From assembly GCF_003665155.1 (NCBI RefSeq), contig NZ_RCFQ01000017.1:1-59291 (forward strand): DNA of 59,291 nt. The letters run 5' to 3'. Both the position numbers and the translations under genes were made by a program. Shown here in pieces: positions 19,428 through 29,204 of this stretch. The stretch is from Mariprofundus sp. EBB-1 (GTDB lineage Bacteria > Pseudomonadota > Zetaproteobacteria > Mariprofundales > Mariprofundaceae). Under the pieces are notes generated by a model. That model saw only the letters and a list, made by a program, of their open reading frames with translations, did not search any database and had not been told where the DNA came from. The first letter of the stretch is position 1. Every line of letters starts with the position of its first letter.

Positions 19428-20460
19428 ACCCGCTGAAGGCAGTGCTAGTTTGTTGATCTCATCGGCTGCATTTGTCGTGGTGATTGCAGGCATGCAAGCT
19501 GCAGCTTCATTGCTGGTGCCATTTTTATTGGCCGCTTTCGTGGCGATTATTTGCTTGCCGATGCTGAGCTGGCTAATCCATAAACAGGTTCCTGCAGGGC
19601 TTGCGGTTTTATGCATTACGCTTGCAATTGTATTGATAGGACTGCTGATTGCTGCATTTGTAAGCTCATCACTGGCCGACTTCTCTCATAATATACCAAG
19701 TTATCAGGAGCGCTTGAAAGCATTGACTGCCGATGCACTTTTGTGGCTTTCAGGCATGGGGCTGGCTGTATCATCACAATCGATGCTGGATGTGCTCGAT
19801 CCATCTGCGGCGATGGGCATGGCTGGCAAATTACTATCAGGGCTTGGCAACGCTTTGGCGAATACGTTTTTGATTGTACTTACTGTAATATTTTTATTGA
19901 TCGAAGCATCTGCGTTACCACATAAATGGTCTGCTATGGATGAAAATGCTCCATCAAAACATGGCTTTGAAACATTTATTTCAAGTGTTGGAGCATACTT
20001 TTCAATCAAGACATGGATTAGTCTTGCTACAGGTATATTTATTGCTATCTGGCTGGCTGTGATCGGAGTCGATTATCCTTTGCTATGGGGCCTTGTTGCG
20101 TTTTTATTCAATTTTGTACCCAATATCGGTTCCATTATTGCCGCAATTCCGGCGCTGTTACTGGCATTAGTACAGCTCGGTGGCGGTGACGCATTATTGG
20201 CTGGATTGGGGTATATTATTGCCAATGTTGTCATGGGAAATGTGATCGAACCCAAATTTATGGGGCGCGGCGTTGGCTTATCAACTTTGGTAGTATTCAT
20301 CTCCTTGGTGTTTTGGGGTTGGGTGCTTGGTCCTGTTGGTATGCTGTTGTCTGTACCGTTGACGATGATCATCAAACTGGCGCTGGAATCACGCCAGGAG
20401 ACCCAATGGGTCGCTATATTGTTAGGCCCTGATATCAAACAAGCGGAAGCGAAGCGGTAA
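19414..20460 (+). CDS. AI-2E family transporter (PerM/YdiK type)
   Basis: 348 residues with about seven or eight transmembrane segments. The family signature occurs near the C-terminal half: YPLLWGLVAFLFNFVPNIGSIIAAIPALLLAL, then NVVMGNVIEPKFMGRGVGLSTLVVFISLVFWGWVLG. Members export or exchange small molecules such as AI-2, or act as ion antiporters, so the substrate is not assigned. The start may be the ATG at 19414 or the one at 19420; both overlap the BFD-like gene. Confidence 0.88.
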   Translation: MHMNKPAEGSASLLISSAAFVVVIAGMQAAASLLVPFLLAAFVAIICLPMLSWLIHKQVPAGLAVLCITLAIVLIGLLIAAFVSSSLADFSHNIPSYQERLKALTADALLWLSGMGLAVSSQSMLDVLDPSAAMGMAGKLLSGLGNALANTFLIVLTVIFLLIEASALPHKWSAMDENAPSKHGFETFISSVGAYFSIKTWISLATGIFIAIWLAVIGVDYPLLWGLVAFLFNFVPNIGSIIAAIPALLLALVQLGGGDALLAGLGYIIANVVMGNVIEPKFMGRGVGLSTLVVFISLVFWGWVLGPVGMLLSVPLTMIIKLALESRQETQWVAILLGPDIKQAEAKR

Positions 20461-20532
20461 CGAAAAAGATAAGTTCCGGTTCATGAGGTGACAAACTTTG
20501 ACACATCATCATTCTGTTTATAAGCTGACAAC

Positions 20533-21417
20533 ATGAATATTAATGGTACTACCAAGACATATGGAATCATTGGCTGGCCAGTTGAGCATTCTCTTTCACC
20601 ACGCTTTCAATCACGCTTTATTGAGGCTAATAATATCAATGCGGTGTATGTTCCATTCGGTGTGGCACCTGAATTGCTCACACAGGCTATGCATGGATTA
20701 TGGGCCTTGGGCGTAGAGGGATTTAATGTCACCGTCCCACACAAAGAATCTATTTTTCAGATGGTTGACGCTGATGCTGACGCCAGAAAAATAGGAGCGG
20801 TAAACACAGTACGCCGTAACGCAAAAGGGTGGCTTGCTACCAATACAGATTGGCGTGGATTTAAATCAGTTGTCGATGCCTCAGGTCTCGACATGGCCGG
20901 TAAAGAAGCACTGTTGTTTGGTGCAGGCGGTACATCACGCGCTGTACTGCATGCATTAAACGCACTGAATGTCAGTAAGGTGAATATCTGTAATCGCAAT
21001 CCAGAACGATTGGCCGGCTTTCTCCGCTTTGCGAAAGAAGCGTATCCAACTCTTCACTGTCAGCCTATTGCCTGGCAACAATCTGAGGTAAGTGATGTCT
21101 GCCGGGATTCACGTTTGTTGATCAATACTACCAGCATCGGCTTAAAGACCGGACAGGAATTTCCATTTGTATTGTGCGGAGATGGTATCGCTATGGATGC
21201 TGTATATCGTCCTGATGGAAAAACAACGTTTGTTGAAGCTGCGGCCTTAGCCGGACGTTTAAGTGTGGATGGGTTGCCGATGTTGATTGCGCAAGGAGCC
21301 GCTTCTTTTGCATGGTGGCATGATTGCGATATGCCGGACTTTACGCAGGCACTTCATCAGATGCAGCAAGATTTAAAACGCCAGGTAAGGCCTCTTTCCG
21401 GCTGGGCGATAGGCTAA
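20533..21417 (+). CDS. aroE: Shikimate dehydrogenase
   Basis: 294 residues. YGIIGWPVEHSLSPRFQ at the start and GFNVTVPHKE near residue 65 form the shikimate site with the catalytic Lys. Then comes LLFGAGGTSRAVLHAL, the NADP glycine motif, and NTTSIG near 200. It reduces 3-dehydroshikimate to shikimate in aromatic amino acid synthesis. Its stop codon overlaps the pilB start by one base (TAATG), an aroE-pil linkage that suggests translational coupling. Confidence 0.96.
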   Translation: MNINGTTKTYGIIGWPVEHSLSPRFQSRFIEANNINAVYVPFGVAPELLTQAMHGLWALGVEGFNVTVPHKESIFQMVDADADARKIGAVNTVRRNAKGWLATNTDWRGFKSVVDASGLDMAGKEALLFGAGGTSRAVLHALNALNVSKVNICNRNPERLAGFLRFAKEAYPTLHCQPIAWQQSEVSDVCRDSRLLINTTSIGLKTGQEFPFVLCGDGIAMDAVYRPDGKTTFVEAAALAGRLSVDGLPMLIAQGAASFAWWHDCDMPDFTQALHQMQQDLKRQVRPLSGWAIG

Positions 21418-23114
21418 TGAGTAATTCTCGATTAGGAGATATATTACTCAAGCATAAGCGTATTACACGTGAACAGCTGGATTTAGCCACACGTGAATCC
21501 AAGTTACATGGCGATACATTAACATCCCAACTGGTGCGCCAGAATATTATAGATGAACTTGAGCTGGTGAAATTTATGGCTCGCTCTTTTGGCTGTCCGG
21601 TTATTGACCTGGATAAGGTCATGGTGAAATCGGATGTCACCAAGATTCCGGTTAATGTCTTGCGAAAAAATATGGTACTACCCCTTAAGCGTACTGGAAA
21701 TGCACTCAAGCTGGCAGTGGTCGATCCATACAATATCAATGGACTGGATGAGATTTCTTTTATCTCTGGATGCAATGTTGAAGTCATTATTGCAACTGAA
21801 AAGCAGATCAGTAAAAAACTTGATGAATTGAGTGATAACGATTCACAACTGCAACAGGTCATGGCAGATCTTGGAGCGATAGATGTAGAGGTTGTCGATA
21901 CCAGTGAGGATGATATTGATGCATTTTCACTTTCGGCAGAAATTGAAGCAGCACCGGTTGTAAAACTGGTGAATCTTATCTTGATGGATGCGATCAAACG
22001 TGGTGCCTCGGACATTCACTTAGAACCGTATGAGAAAATTTTACGGGTTCGTTATCGTATTGATGGCATGTTGCATGAGATCATGCGCCCCAGCATGAAA
22101 ATGCGTGATGCCATCGTGTCGCGCTTAAAAATTCTGGCGCGACTGGATATTTCAGAGCGGCGCTTGCCTCAGGATGGGCGTATTAAATTGCGCTTATCGC
22201 GGGCAAAAACGGTTGATTTTCGCGTCTCTGTACTGCCGACCTTATTTGGTGAAAAAGTGGTGATGCGATTGCTTGATCCCTCCAGTTTACAACTGGATAT
22301 GACCAAGCTGGGATATGATCCTCAATCGCTATCATGGTTGAAACATGCGATTCATCAGCCCTATGGCATGGTGCTGGTGACTGGCCCTACCGGTTCAGGT
22401 AAAACCGTCAGTCTCTATTCTGCGGTGGCTGAATTGAATCAACCCGGAATAAATATTTCAACCGCCGAAGATCCTGTTGAGTTTAACTTTATGGGTATCA
22501 ATCAGGTCAATGTTAATGCAGAAATAGGCTTGGATTTCCCTGCCGCATTGCGTTCGTTTATGCGTCAGGATCCAGATGTGATTTTGATTGGTGAGATACG
22601 CGATTATGAAACCGCCGCTATTGGTATCAAGGCAGCGCTTACCGGGCACATGGTATTGGCGACGCTGCATACCAATGACGCTCCTTCAACGATGACACGG
22701 TTGATCAATATGGGGTTGGAGTCCTTTCTCGTTGGCTCGGCTATTAACCTCATATCAGCGCAGCGATTAGCGCGTCGCATTTGTAGTGAGTGCAAAACTA
22801 CGATGGATATACCACCTGCTGCATTGCTGGATGCAGGCGTTGTTGAAGAAGATTTGGCGGGATTTCAAACGATGACCGGTAAGGGATGTAAGGCTTGCAA
22901 TGGTACTGGCTGCAAAGGGCGCACAGGGATCTATCAGGTGATGCCCGTTTTTGATGAAATTCGTGAAGCTGTTTATGCGGGAGAGAATTCCGACAAGATC
23001 AATAAAATTGCAGTAAGCAAAGGTGTAAAGACATTGCGTATGGCGGCTTTAGAAAAAGTACACGCCGGTGAAATTTCTTTGGAAGAGTGCTTAAGGGTTA
23101 CGGTGGCCAGCTAA
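21417..23114 (+). CDS. pilB: Type IV pilus extension ATPase PilB
   Basis: 565 residues from the ATG at 21417; a longer in-frame reading into aroE is not needed. The N-terminal GspE/MshEN domain is at residues 1-160 and the ATPase core follows. Walker A GPTGSGKT is at 323-330, the Asp box around DPDVILIGEIRD, and the His box GHMVLATLHTNDAP. A zinc-binding tetracysteine set (CSEC, then CKACNGTGC) lies near the end. It powers pilin polymerisation at the inner membrane. First gene of the pil set, translationally coupled to aroE. Confidence 0.94.
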   Translation: MSNSRLGDILLKHKRITREQLDLATRESKLHGDTLTSQLVRQNIIDELELVKFMARSFGCPVIDLDKVMVKSDVTKIPVNVLRKNMVLPLKRTGNALKLAVVDPYNINGLDEISFISGCNVEVIIATEKQISKKLDELSDNDSQLQQVMADLGAIDVEVVDTSEDDIDAFSLSAEIEAAPVVKLVNLILMDAIKRGASDIHLEPYEKILRVRYRIDGMLHEIMRPSMKMRDAIVSRLKILARLDISERRLPQDGRIKLRLSRAKTVDFRVSVLPTLFGEKVVMRLLDPSSLQLDMTKLGYDPQSLSWLKHAIHQPYGMVLVTGPTGSGKTVSLYSAVAELNQPGINISTAEDPVEFNFMGINQVNVNAEIGLDFPAALRSFMRQDPDVILIGEIRDYETAAIGIKAALTGHMVLATLHTNDAPSTMTRLINMGLESFLVGSAINLISAQRLARRICSECKTTMDIPPAALLDAGVVEEDLAGFQTMTGKGCKACNGTGCKGRTGIYQVMPVFDEIREAVYAGENSDKINKIAVSKGVKTLRMAALEKVHAGEISLEECLRVTVAS

Positions 23115-23166
23115 TGAAAGCGATAATGATCATAAATAAAGCTAATGATAACATGGTGTTAAACTG

Positions 23167-24360
23167 ATGCCTGAATTTACTTGGACAGCAAAAAACAAAC
23201 AGGGTGTATCTCAAAGTGGTGAGTTAGAGGCCACCAATCGTGAAATTGTAGTTGCCATTTTGCGACGTAAAGGCTTGGTTGATATCAAAGCTAAGAAAAA
23301 ACCCATTGAGATTGTGATTTTCCCGGAGAAAGTGGATGACAAGGATATTTCCATATTTTTTCGCCAGTTATCGACCATGATCAACGCTGGTTTACCATTG
23401 GTGCAATGTTTTGAACTGGCTGAACGTGGTGCTGAAAAAAAGGCCATGGTTAAATTGCTGAATGATGTGCGTGTTAATCTGGAGGGCGGTAATCCACTTG
23501 GTGAAACTATGCGGAAGTTTCCTAAAGAATTTGATCGTTTGACTTGTGCCTTGGTAGAAGCTGGCGAACAGGGTGGTATTCTTGATACAATTTTACTCCG
23601 CCTGTGTATTTACAAAGAAAAGGCCCTGAGCTTGAAAGCTAAAATCAAATCAGCGATGGTTTATCCGATCGCGATTCTGGTGGTATCCTTTATTGTAACA
23701 TCCATTTTGATGATTTTTGTCATTCCTGTTTTCAGTGAGATGTTTGCTGATCTTGGTGGGGAGCTGCCCATGCCCACCCAAATTGCCATGTCGATATCCG
23801 ATGTGTTTGTCGAATTCTGGTATCTCATTATCGGTACCCCGATTGTGCTGGTATTAGCTATTAGAGCACTGTACCAAACGCCGAATGGCCGCTACCAACT
23901 GGATAAACTATTACTGGCATTACCTGTCTTGGGGGATGTGTTGCGCAAAGCATCTGTCGCACGTTTTTGCCGCACGTTTTCAACCTTGTCTGCGGCCGGC
24001 GTACCCATTCTGGAAGCACTCGATACGGTGGCTGAGACATCTGGAAATGTAGTGATTGAACAGGTTATTCTATCATCCAAAGATTCCATCTCGCAGGGAC
24101 AGACACTAACGGCACCATTAGAAGCCAGTAAAATTTTCCCACTGATGGTAACGCAAATGATATCCATCGGTGAACAGACAGGTAGTCTGGAAGATATGCT
24201 GGCAAAAATTGCCGACTTCTACGAAGAAGAGGTTGATACCGCTGTAAACAATATGCAGCAATTGATGGAACCGTTAATTATGGCATTCCTTGGTGTGGTT
24301 ATTGGTGGCTTGGTGGTCTCAATGTACCTGCCAATCTTCCAGATGGCCTCTCTCGTCTAA
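23167..24360 (+). CDS. pilC: Type IV pilus inner-membrane platform protein PilC
   Basis: 397 residues, normal for a GspF/PilC protein. Two homologous T2SSF domains are present, the first near residues 60-180 (ISIFFRQLSTMINAGLPL) and the second near 265-385 (FCRTFSTLSAAGVPILEAL, then VTQMISIGEQTGSLEDML). Three transmembrane segments separate and end them. It links PilB to the growing pilus. Located 52 bases after pilB. Confidence 0.95.
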   Translation: MPEFTWTAKNKQGVSQSGELEATNREIVVAILRRKGLVDIKAKKKPIEIVIFPEKVDDKDISIFFRQLSTMINAGLPLVQCFELAERGAEKKAMVKLLNDVRVNLEGGNPLGETMRKFPKEFDRLTCALVEAGEQGGILDTILLRLCIYKEKALSLKAKIKSAMVYPIAILVVSFIVTSILMIFVIPVFSEMFADLGGELPMPTQIAMSISDVFVEFWYLIIGTPIVLVLAIRALYQTPNGRYQLDKLLLALPVLGDVLRKASVARFCRTFSTLSAAGVPILEALDTVAETSGNVVIEQVILSSKDSISQGQTLTAPLEASKIFPLMVTQMISIGEQTGSLEDMLAKIADFYEEEVDTAVNNMQQLMEPLIMAFLGVVIGGLVVSMYLPIFQMASLV

Positions 24361-24501
24361 TCGGCATATTCAAGGTTGATGACTTCATCCGCTATGGCAT
24401 AAAAACAATTTGTTTCTACACAAATATTATCAGGCACAAGAGCTCATGCGCGACACAAGGAAAGCGAATATGGCAAATGGGATACACAGTACAGGCATGA
24501 T

Positions 24502-26049
24502 ATGCAGGTGATTTTTTACCGTGCGCTGGCGATATCAGTGATTGCACTGGTTCTGTCCATATGGTTTTACCCTATGTATTCAACTGCAAACCAAACATTG
24601 ATGATGCTGATCGGCATTGCGAGTGTTTTTCTATTAACCATGCAAGCCGTTTTAAGTTTTTCTCATATTTCACATTTCAATCAATGGTGTTTCCAGTATG
24701 GCTCGGATGCTGTTCTTGCCAGCCTGTTAGTCCTCGCTTCCGGTGGCAACTCAAGTCCTTTTGCAATTTTACTCGGCCTGATAGTCATTGCATCAGGTGT
24801 CCATGCACAGCGCCTGCTACCATTAATCATTAGTACCTTTGCATGTGTCACATATTTATTGGCCGTCTATGGCGAATTATGGTTGCGTCATGATACCTTT
24901 CTAACCAGCCAACAGGCATTACATGTGCTTTTGCAGGTATCTGCTCTCATACTTGTTGGCGGAGTAATGGCCTTTATTGCGCGTCGTCATGCCAGCTTAA
25001 GCGCTAGTAGCAATCAAGCCGTTCGACAGCATCGCAAACTTAAAGACCTGCACGACAGAATTATGGCTGAGATGGGTGAAGGCGTGATTCTTCTGGATCA
25101 ACATCTGCACTTCATTGATATGAACATGGCAGCCACTACATTATTAAAACGTGATTCGCTCGCAACACTTTTACTATTCCCTCCGTTGGCTGACTTTTTT
25201 CATCAGGCTCTGCAAGATTCAAAAGCAAACAGTTTTCAGTGTGAGTATGGCAGAGATGATCAGGCACTGTTGTTGGCTGTGCGACGATTATGGGTTGAAG
25301 ATCATGCTATCTGGTTACTAACGGTGGTAGATGTCAGTGAAGTGAAACAATTGAAAGAACAGTTAATTCAACAAGAGAAAATGGCCGCATTGGGGCAAAT
25401 GGCTGCGATGTTAGCGCATGAAATTCGCAATCCGATTCAAACCATGGCTTATGGCCTTGAGATCATGGGGGAGAGTCCTGCCAATACCAAACAGGTGCAG
25501 GGCATCCTTCATGATGAAATGTTACGCTTGAATCGACTGGTCAGCATGATGTTACAATATTCTAAACCATTGTACGCATCTGAATCTCTCACATGCATGT
25601 CGGATTTGATTCATGCCTCGTTGCAACTGCTTGATGAAAAAGATCGTCAATATATACATCTGAACACGGATGTAGATGAAGTGTGCCTTGATAGAGATCA
25701 TTTTCGGCTGGTATTGGACAACTTGCTGTCGAATGCCCTGGCAAATCGTCTTGAAGAAGATAGTCCTGTAGAGATAACGTTGAGCAGTGATGAGAACAGA
25801 TGGAAATTGGACGTAAGTAATCAAGGTGAAATTGCAGATACTGTGCGTGAACATCTATTTGAGCCCTTTGTTAGTGGGCGTTCGGCAGGCATAGGTTTGG
25901 GCCTGGCCACGGTTAAACATGTCTGTTCAGTCAATGATTGGACAATTATAGCGCATTCAAATGCAGGCGTAGTTTGCTTTACAGTAGAGGGGCCTTTGCT
26001 GGCTATTTCTCCGGTAGAAACGTCAAGGATGGAGGTTAAGCATGGCTGA
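24502..26049 (+). CDS. pilS: Sensor histidine kinase PilS
   Basis: 515 residues. Up to six transmembrane segments fill the first 170 residues, followed by a PAS-like region and the kinase core. The H box is MLAHEIRNPIQ with His near residue 306, the N box LDNLLSNALANRL and the G box SAGIGLGLATVKH. PilS senses pilin levels in the membrane in other proteobacteria and phosphorylates PilR. It overlaps pilR by eight bases. The start at 24502 follows a weak site. Confidence 0.92.
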   Translation: MQVIFYRALAISVIALVLSIWFYPMYSTANQTLMMLIGIASVFLLTMQAVLSFSHISHFNQWCFQYGSDAVLASLLVLASGGNSSPFAILLGLIVIASGVHAQRLLPLIISTFACVTYLLAVYGELWLRHDTFLTSQQALHVLLQVSALILVGGVMAFIARRHASLSASSNQAVRQHRKLKDLHDRIMAEMGEGVILLDQHLHFIDMNMAATTLLKRDSLATLLLFPPLADFFHQALQDSKANSFQCEYGRDDQALLLAVRRLWVEDHAIWLLTVVDVSEVKQLKEQLIQQEKMAALGQMAAMLAHEIRNPIQTMAYGLEIMGESPANTKQVQGILHDEMLRLNRLVSMMLQYSKPLYASESLTCMSDLIHASLQLLDEKDRQYIHLNTDVDEVCLDRDHFRLVLDNLLSNALANRLEEDSPVEITLSSDENRWKLDVSNQGEIADTVREHLFEPFVSGRSAGIGLGLATVKHVCSVNDWTIIAHSNAGVVCFTVEGPLLAISPVETSRMEVKHG

Positions 26050-27415
26050 TATTTTGCTGGTAGAAGATGAGTTGAATGCACGCAAAGTGTTATCGTTGGG
26101 GCTTGAGTTACAAGGGCACCAAGTCATCTCTTGCGGTTCATCGATTGAAGCTGAAGTGTTATTGCAGAAACATATGTTTGATGTGGTGCTAACCGATTTA
26201 CGCATGCAAGGTCGTGATGCAGGGCTCGATGTAATTGCGGCCAGTAGAAAGTCTCAACCTTATGCTAAAGTGTTATTGCTCACAGCTTATGCGAGTTCGG
26301 ATACCGCTGTCATGGCGATGAAAGAGGGGGCTTTTGATTATTTAACCAAGCCCGTCTCTGTTGAAGAATTGGCTGCGGCTGTAGAGCTGGCTCTGGATGA
26401 AGCCAATGCAGATCAAACATCAGTTTCTACAGATTTACCATGTCCTGATAGCAGTGACGAAACAGAGATGTTAATCGGTGATTCAGTGATAATGCAACGG
26501 GTTCGCCAGCGTTTGTGTAGAGCTGCAAAATCTCAATTTACCGTACTTATTTCTGGAGAATCGGGTACAGGCAAAGAGCTGGCTGCAAGATTAGTACATG
26601 CCCATTCCCCTCGTGCCAAAGCGATGTTTATTCCGGTTCATTGTGGGGCTATCCCCGAGGGCCTGTTTGAATCTGAGTTGTTCGGTCACCGTAAAGGGGC
26701 TTTTACCGGTGCTGATTCTGATCGTAAGGGACTGATGGAATCGGCTGATGGCGGCACACTGTTTCTCGATGAAGTGGGGGAATTGCCGCTATCTGTTCAG
26801 GTGAAGTTGCTCAGAGCGCTGCAGGAAAAACGTATTCGGCGCGTAGGTGATGATCAGGAACGGGATGTAAATGTACGTATTATTGCTGCGTCCAATCGCG
26901 ATTTGAAAGCTGAAGTCGAGCAAGGGAACTTTCGGGAAGATCTGTTTTTTCGACTCAATGTGGTACCTGTACATATGCCTGCACTTCGCCATCGCAGTGA
27001 AGATATCCCCATGCTGGCCAAGCGTATTATACATCAATACAGTGAAGGGAAAGCGCGATTGAGTGATGAATGTTTGCCATATCTCAGCAAATTACCATTC
27101 ATGGGTAATGTGCGGGAACTGGAGAATATCATGCAACGTATGTTGGCACTGTCGGATTCCGGAGATTTGGATCTATCATTATTGGATGAGATGTATTCCG
27201 GCATTGATAGCCTTACATCTATTTCATTGGCTAGTATGCAGGCAGAACATAATGATTTGGACAGTTTTATGGCGACTGCAGAACAACAATTAATTGATGA
27301 AGCACTGACCAAAACCGATGGCAATATTACCAAGGCCGCTGCTGAGTTAGGTATCAGTTTCCGCTCCTTGCGCTATCGACTGAAAAAACCATTACCAGCA
27401 GAGGATGAAACATAA
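26042..27415 (+). CDS. pilR: Sigma-54-dependent response regulator PilR
   Basis: 457 residues. The receiver domain has phosphoacceptor Asp52 (VVLTDLRMQG) and Lys in YLTKPVS. The AAA+ domain has Walker A GESGTGKE near 172, the sigma-54 contact loop GAFTGA and Walker B GGTLFLDE. The C-terminal Fis-type HTH is GNITKAAAELGISFRSLRYRL. It activates pilA from a sigma-54 promoter elsewhere; no pilA lies in this window. Confidence 0.95.
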   Translation: MADILLVEDELNARKVLSLGLELQGHQVISCGSSIEAEVLLQKHMFDVVLTDLRMQGRDAGLDVIAASRKSQPYAKVLLLTAYASSDTAVMAMKEGAFDYLTKPVSVEELAAAVELALDEANADQTSVSTDLPCPDSSDETEMLIGDSVIMQRVRQRLCRAAKSQFTVLISGESGTGKELAARLVHAHSPRAKAMFIPVHCGAIPEGLFESELFGHRKGAFTGADSDRKGLMESADGGTLFLDEVGELPLSVQVKLLRALQEKRIRRVGDDQERDVNVRIIAASNRDLKAEVEQGNFREDLFFRLNVVPVHMPALRHRSEDIPMLAKRIIHQYSEGKARLSDECLPYLSKLPFMGNVRELENIMQRMLALSDSGDLDLSLLDEMYSGIDSLTSISLASMQAEHNDLDSFMATAEQQLIDEALTKTDGNITKAAAELGISFRSLRYRLKKPLPAEDET

Positions 27416-28188
27416 TGGGTATGGAACTAGTTATTTTATTTGGTATCGTCGGTTTAATTGTCGGTAGTTTTGCCAATGTCTGTGTGCACCGTATTCCATT
27501 ACATGAATCGATAGCATTTCCTGGCAGTCATTGCCCTCACTGTGATCATCCTATAGCGATGTATGATAATATCCCTCTGTTGTCATGGTTAATATTGAAG
27601 GGGAAATGCCGACATTGCGCGCACTCCATTTCCTGGCGTTATCCACTGATGGAACTGGCAATGGGGCTTGGTTCAGCAGGCTTGGCCTATCACTATGGTA
27701 TCTCGCTGGTTCTACTGGCTGCACTCACGCTATTTTTCTTACTCTGGGTATTGAGTGCGATTGACATGGAAACCTATCTCTTACCCAATGTGTTAACCTA
27801 TCAGGGCATTGCCATCGGGTTGATTTTTTCATATTGGCAGGGTGATTGGCAATCATCATTGATTGGTGTTGTGGCTGGCTATGGTGTTTTCTGGCTTGTG
27901 GCCAAACTATTCCTCATGCTGACCGGGCGTGAAGGCTTGGGGGCAGGGGACTTTAAACTGTTGGCCATGCTAGGAGCCTTTATGGGGTGGCAGGCTCTGC
28001 CATTCATTGTACTCGCATCTTCTATTGTAGGTACTATCGTTGGGCTTATTTTCATTGTACTGGCCAAGCGTGGTTTGCGCACTGAGATTCCATTTGGCCC
28101 CTACCTTGCCGCAGCCGGTATGATCTGGTTTGTGTGGGGGGATATCATTCTTGATTGGTACCTTCAATTTGCCGGAATAAATGGATGA
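27415..28188 (+). CDS. pilD: Prepilin peptidase / N-methyltransferase PilD
   Basis: 257 residues with seven or eight membrane segments. The cytoplasmic zinc-type cysteines C40-x2-C43 and C65-x2-C68 are present (CPHCDHP, then CRHCAHS). The two catalytic aspartates lie in SAIDMETYLLP and GLGAGDFKLL, the aspartic protease pair. It cleaves and methylates type IV prepilins and pseudopilins. It overlaps pilR by one base and coaE by eight. Confidence 0.95.
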   Translation: MGMELVILFGIVGLIVGSFANVCVHRIPLHESIAFPGSHCPHCDHPIAMYDNIPLLSWLILKGKCRHCAHSISWRYPLMELAMGLGSAGLAYHYGISLVLLAALTLFFLLWVLSAIDMETYLLPNVLTYQGIAIGLIFSYWQGDWQSSLIGVVAGYGVFWLVAKLFLMLTGREGLGAGDFKLLAMLGAFMGWQALPFIVLASSIVGTIVGLIFIVLAKRGLRTEIPFGPYLAAAGMIWFVWGDIILDWYLQFAGING

Positions 28189-28798
28189 TAGCACAAGCAT
28201 GATTGCAAGCGTTGGCCTGACCGGCGGTATTGGTAGTGGAAAAAGCAGTGTTGCTAAAATATTTGCAGAAATGGGCGTGCCTGTATTGGATTTGGATCAG
28301 GTCGGGCGCGATGTTGTGGCGGTCGGTTCCACAGGTTTAGAGCAATTGACCAAGGCTTTTGGTGATGCCATATTAAATTCCGACGGCTCACTTAACAGGG
28401 CATCGCTTGCCGAGCACTGTTTTGCTGATGCAACAGAAACAGCCAGACTGAATAGCATCATGCATCCGCTCATTAGAGATCAGGAAGATGTGTGGTTACA
28501 GCAGCAACATGGCAGTTATGCGATCATCGAAGCTTCGGTGTTATTGGAATCCGGTGGTGTATCACGTATGGATGCGGTGCTTGTGGTCATGGCTGATCTT
28601 GCGCTCAGACGTGCACGTGTAATAGCCAGAGGCGATCGCAACAATACACAATTCGATGCCATCGTAGCGCGTCAATGTAGCGATGAGCTACGCCGGGAAT
28701 CTGCTGATTATATTATTTTAAATAATGATAATTTTGAGTCGTTACGTGAAAAGGTTATTGAAACACATTCGTTTATATCGAAGCAGTTCAATGCGTAA
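28181..28798 (+). CDS. coaE: Dephospho-CoA kinase
   Basis: 205 residues. VGLTGGIGSGKSS at 11-23 is the P-loop, DLDQVGRDV near 40 contains the CoaE-specific Asp motif, and MHPLIRDQ is family-typical. It carries out the last step of coenzyme A synthesis. The pilD-coaE linkage is common in proteobacteria. Translation may begin at 28181 or at the ATG at 28199. Confidence 0.95.
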   Translation: MDDSTSMIASVGLTGGIGSGKSSVAKIFAEMGVPVLDLDQVGRDVVAVGSTGLEQLTKAFGDAILNSDGSLNRASLAEHCFADATETARLNSIMHPLIRDQEDVWLQQQHGSYAIIEASVLLESGGVSRMDAVLVVMADLALRRARVIARGDRNNTQFDAIVARQCSDELRRESADYIILNNDNFESLREKVIETHSFISKQFNA

Positions 28799-29150
28799 AG
28801 AAATGGTTCACTGTTGCTTGCGATGTGTGGGCGCTTATGAAGCGTTCTATTTCTAAAAAAACTCGGATAAATGCCCAAACTTGTGATATGAATTAGAAGA
28901 CCAATAGTCTCGTAACATCACTCCAGGATAACGTTTTTATCAAATACCCATAAATTAAGTCATTGGACTTCTGCCCCTGTTTTTCTATATCCTCAATTTA
29001 CATAGAAAAATAACGCCTCAGTTTTTTACTTGGAATGCTAGGGCATTTGGCAAGATGCAAGAATCCAGCACTTTCCTAGCCATCTATGTTTTGTAACTAG
29101 AGTATCCGGTCGATAACTGCAGTTCGTCTTAAGATAGAAAGGAGGTACTA
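28799..29150 (+). other. Leader region of the diguanylate cyclase gene
   Basis: 352 bases with no gene. Near 28830 there is a weak stem (CGCTT/AAGCG) that may end the coaE transcript. The rest is AT-rich and probably holds the promoter, but I cannot place it. No known riboswitch pattern was recognised. Confidence 0.4.
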
Positions 29151-29204
29151 ATGCGCGGTTACCCAGTACGATTAAACCTCCATTACCCTTTAAACCATGG
29201 ATAA
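29151..29204 (+). CDS. 17-residue leader peptide
   Basis: ATG at 29151 follows GGAGGT at five-base spacing, the strongest ribosome site around. The peptide (MRGYPVRLNLHYPLNHG) ends at TAA 29202-29204, overlapping the ATG of the GGDEF gene at 29197. The latter has no site of its own, so translation of the cyclase probably depends on this ORF. ACCTCC at 29176-29181 can pair with the GGAGGT and could hide it. Confidence 0.45.
   Translation: MRGYPVRLNLHYPLNHG

Noticed and set aside
28799-29150. Cyclic-di-GMP riboswitch before the GGDEF gene
   Set aside because: No recognisable GEMM-type core was seen in the leader.
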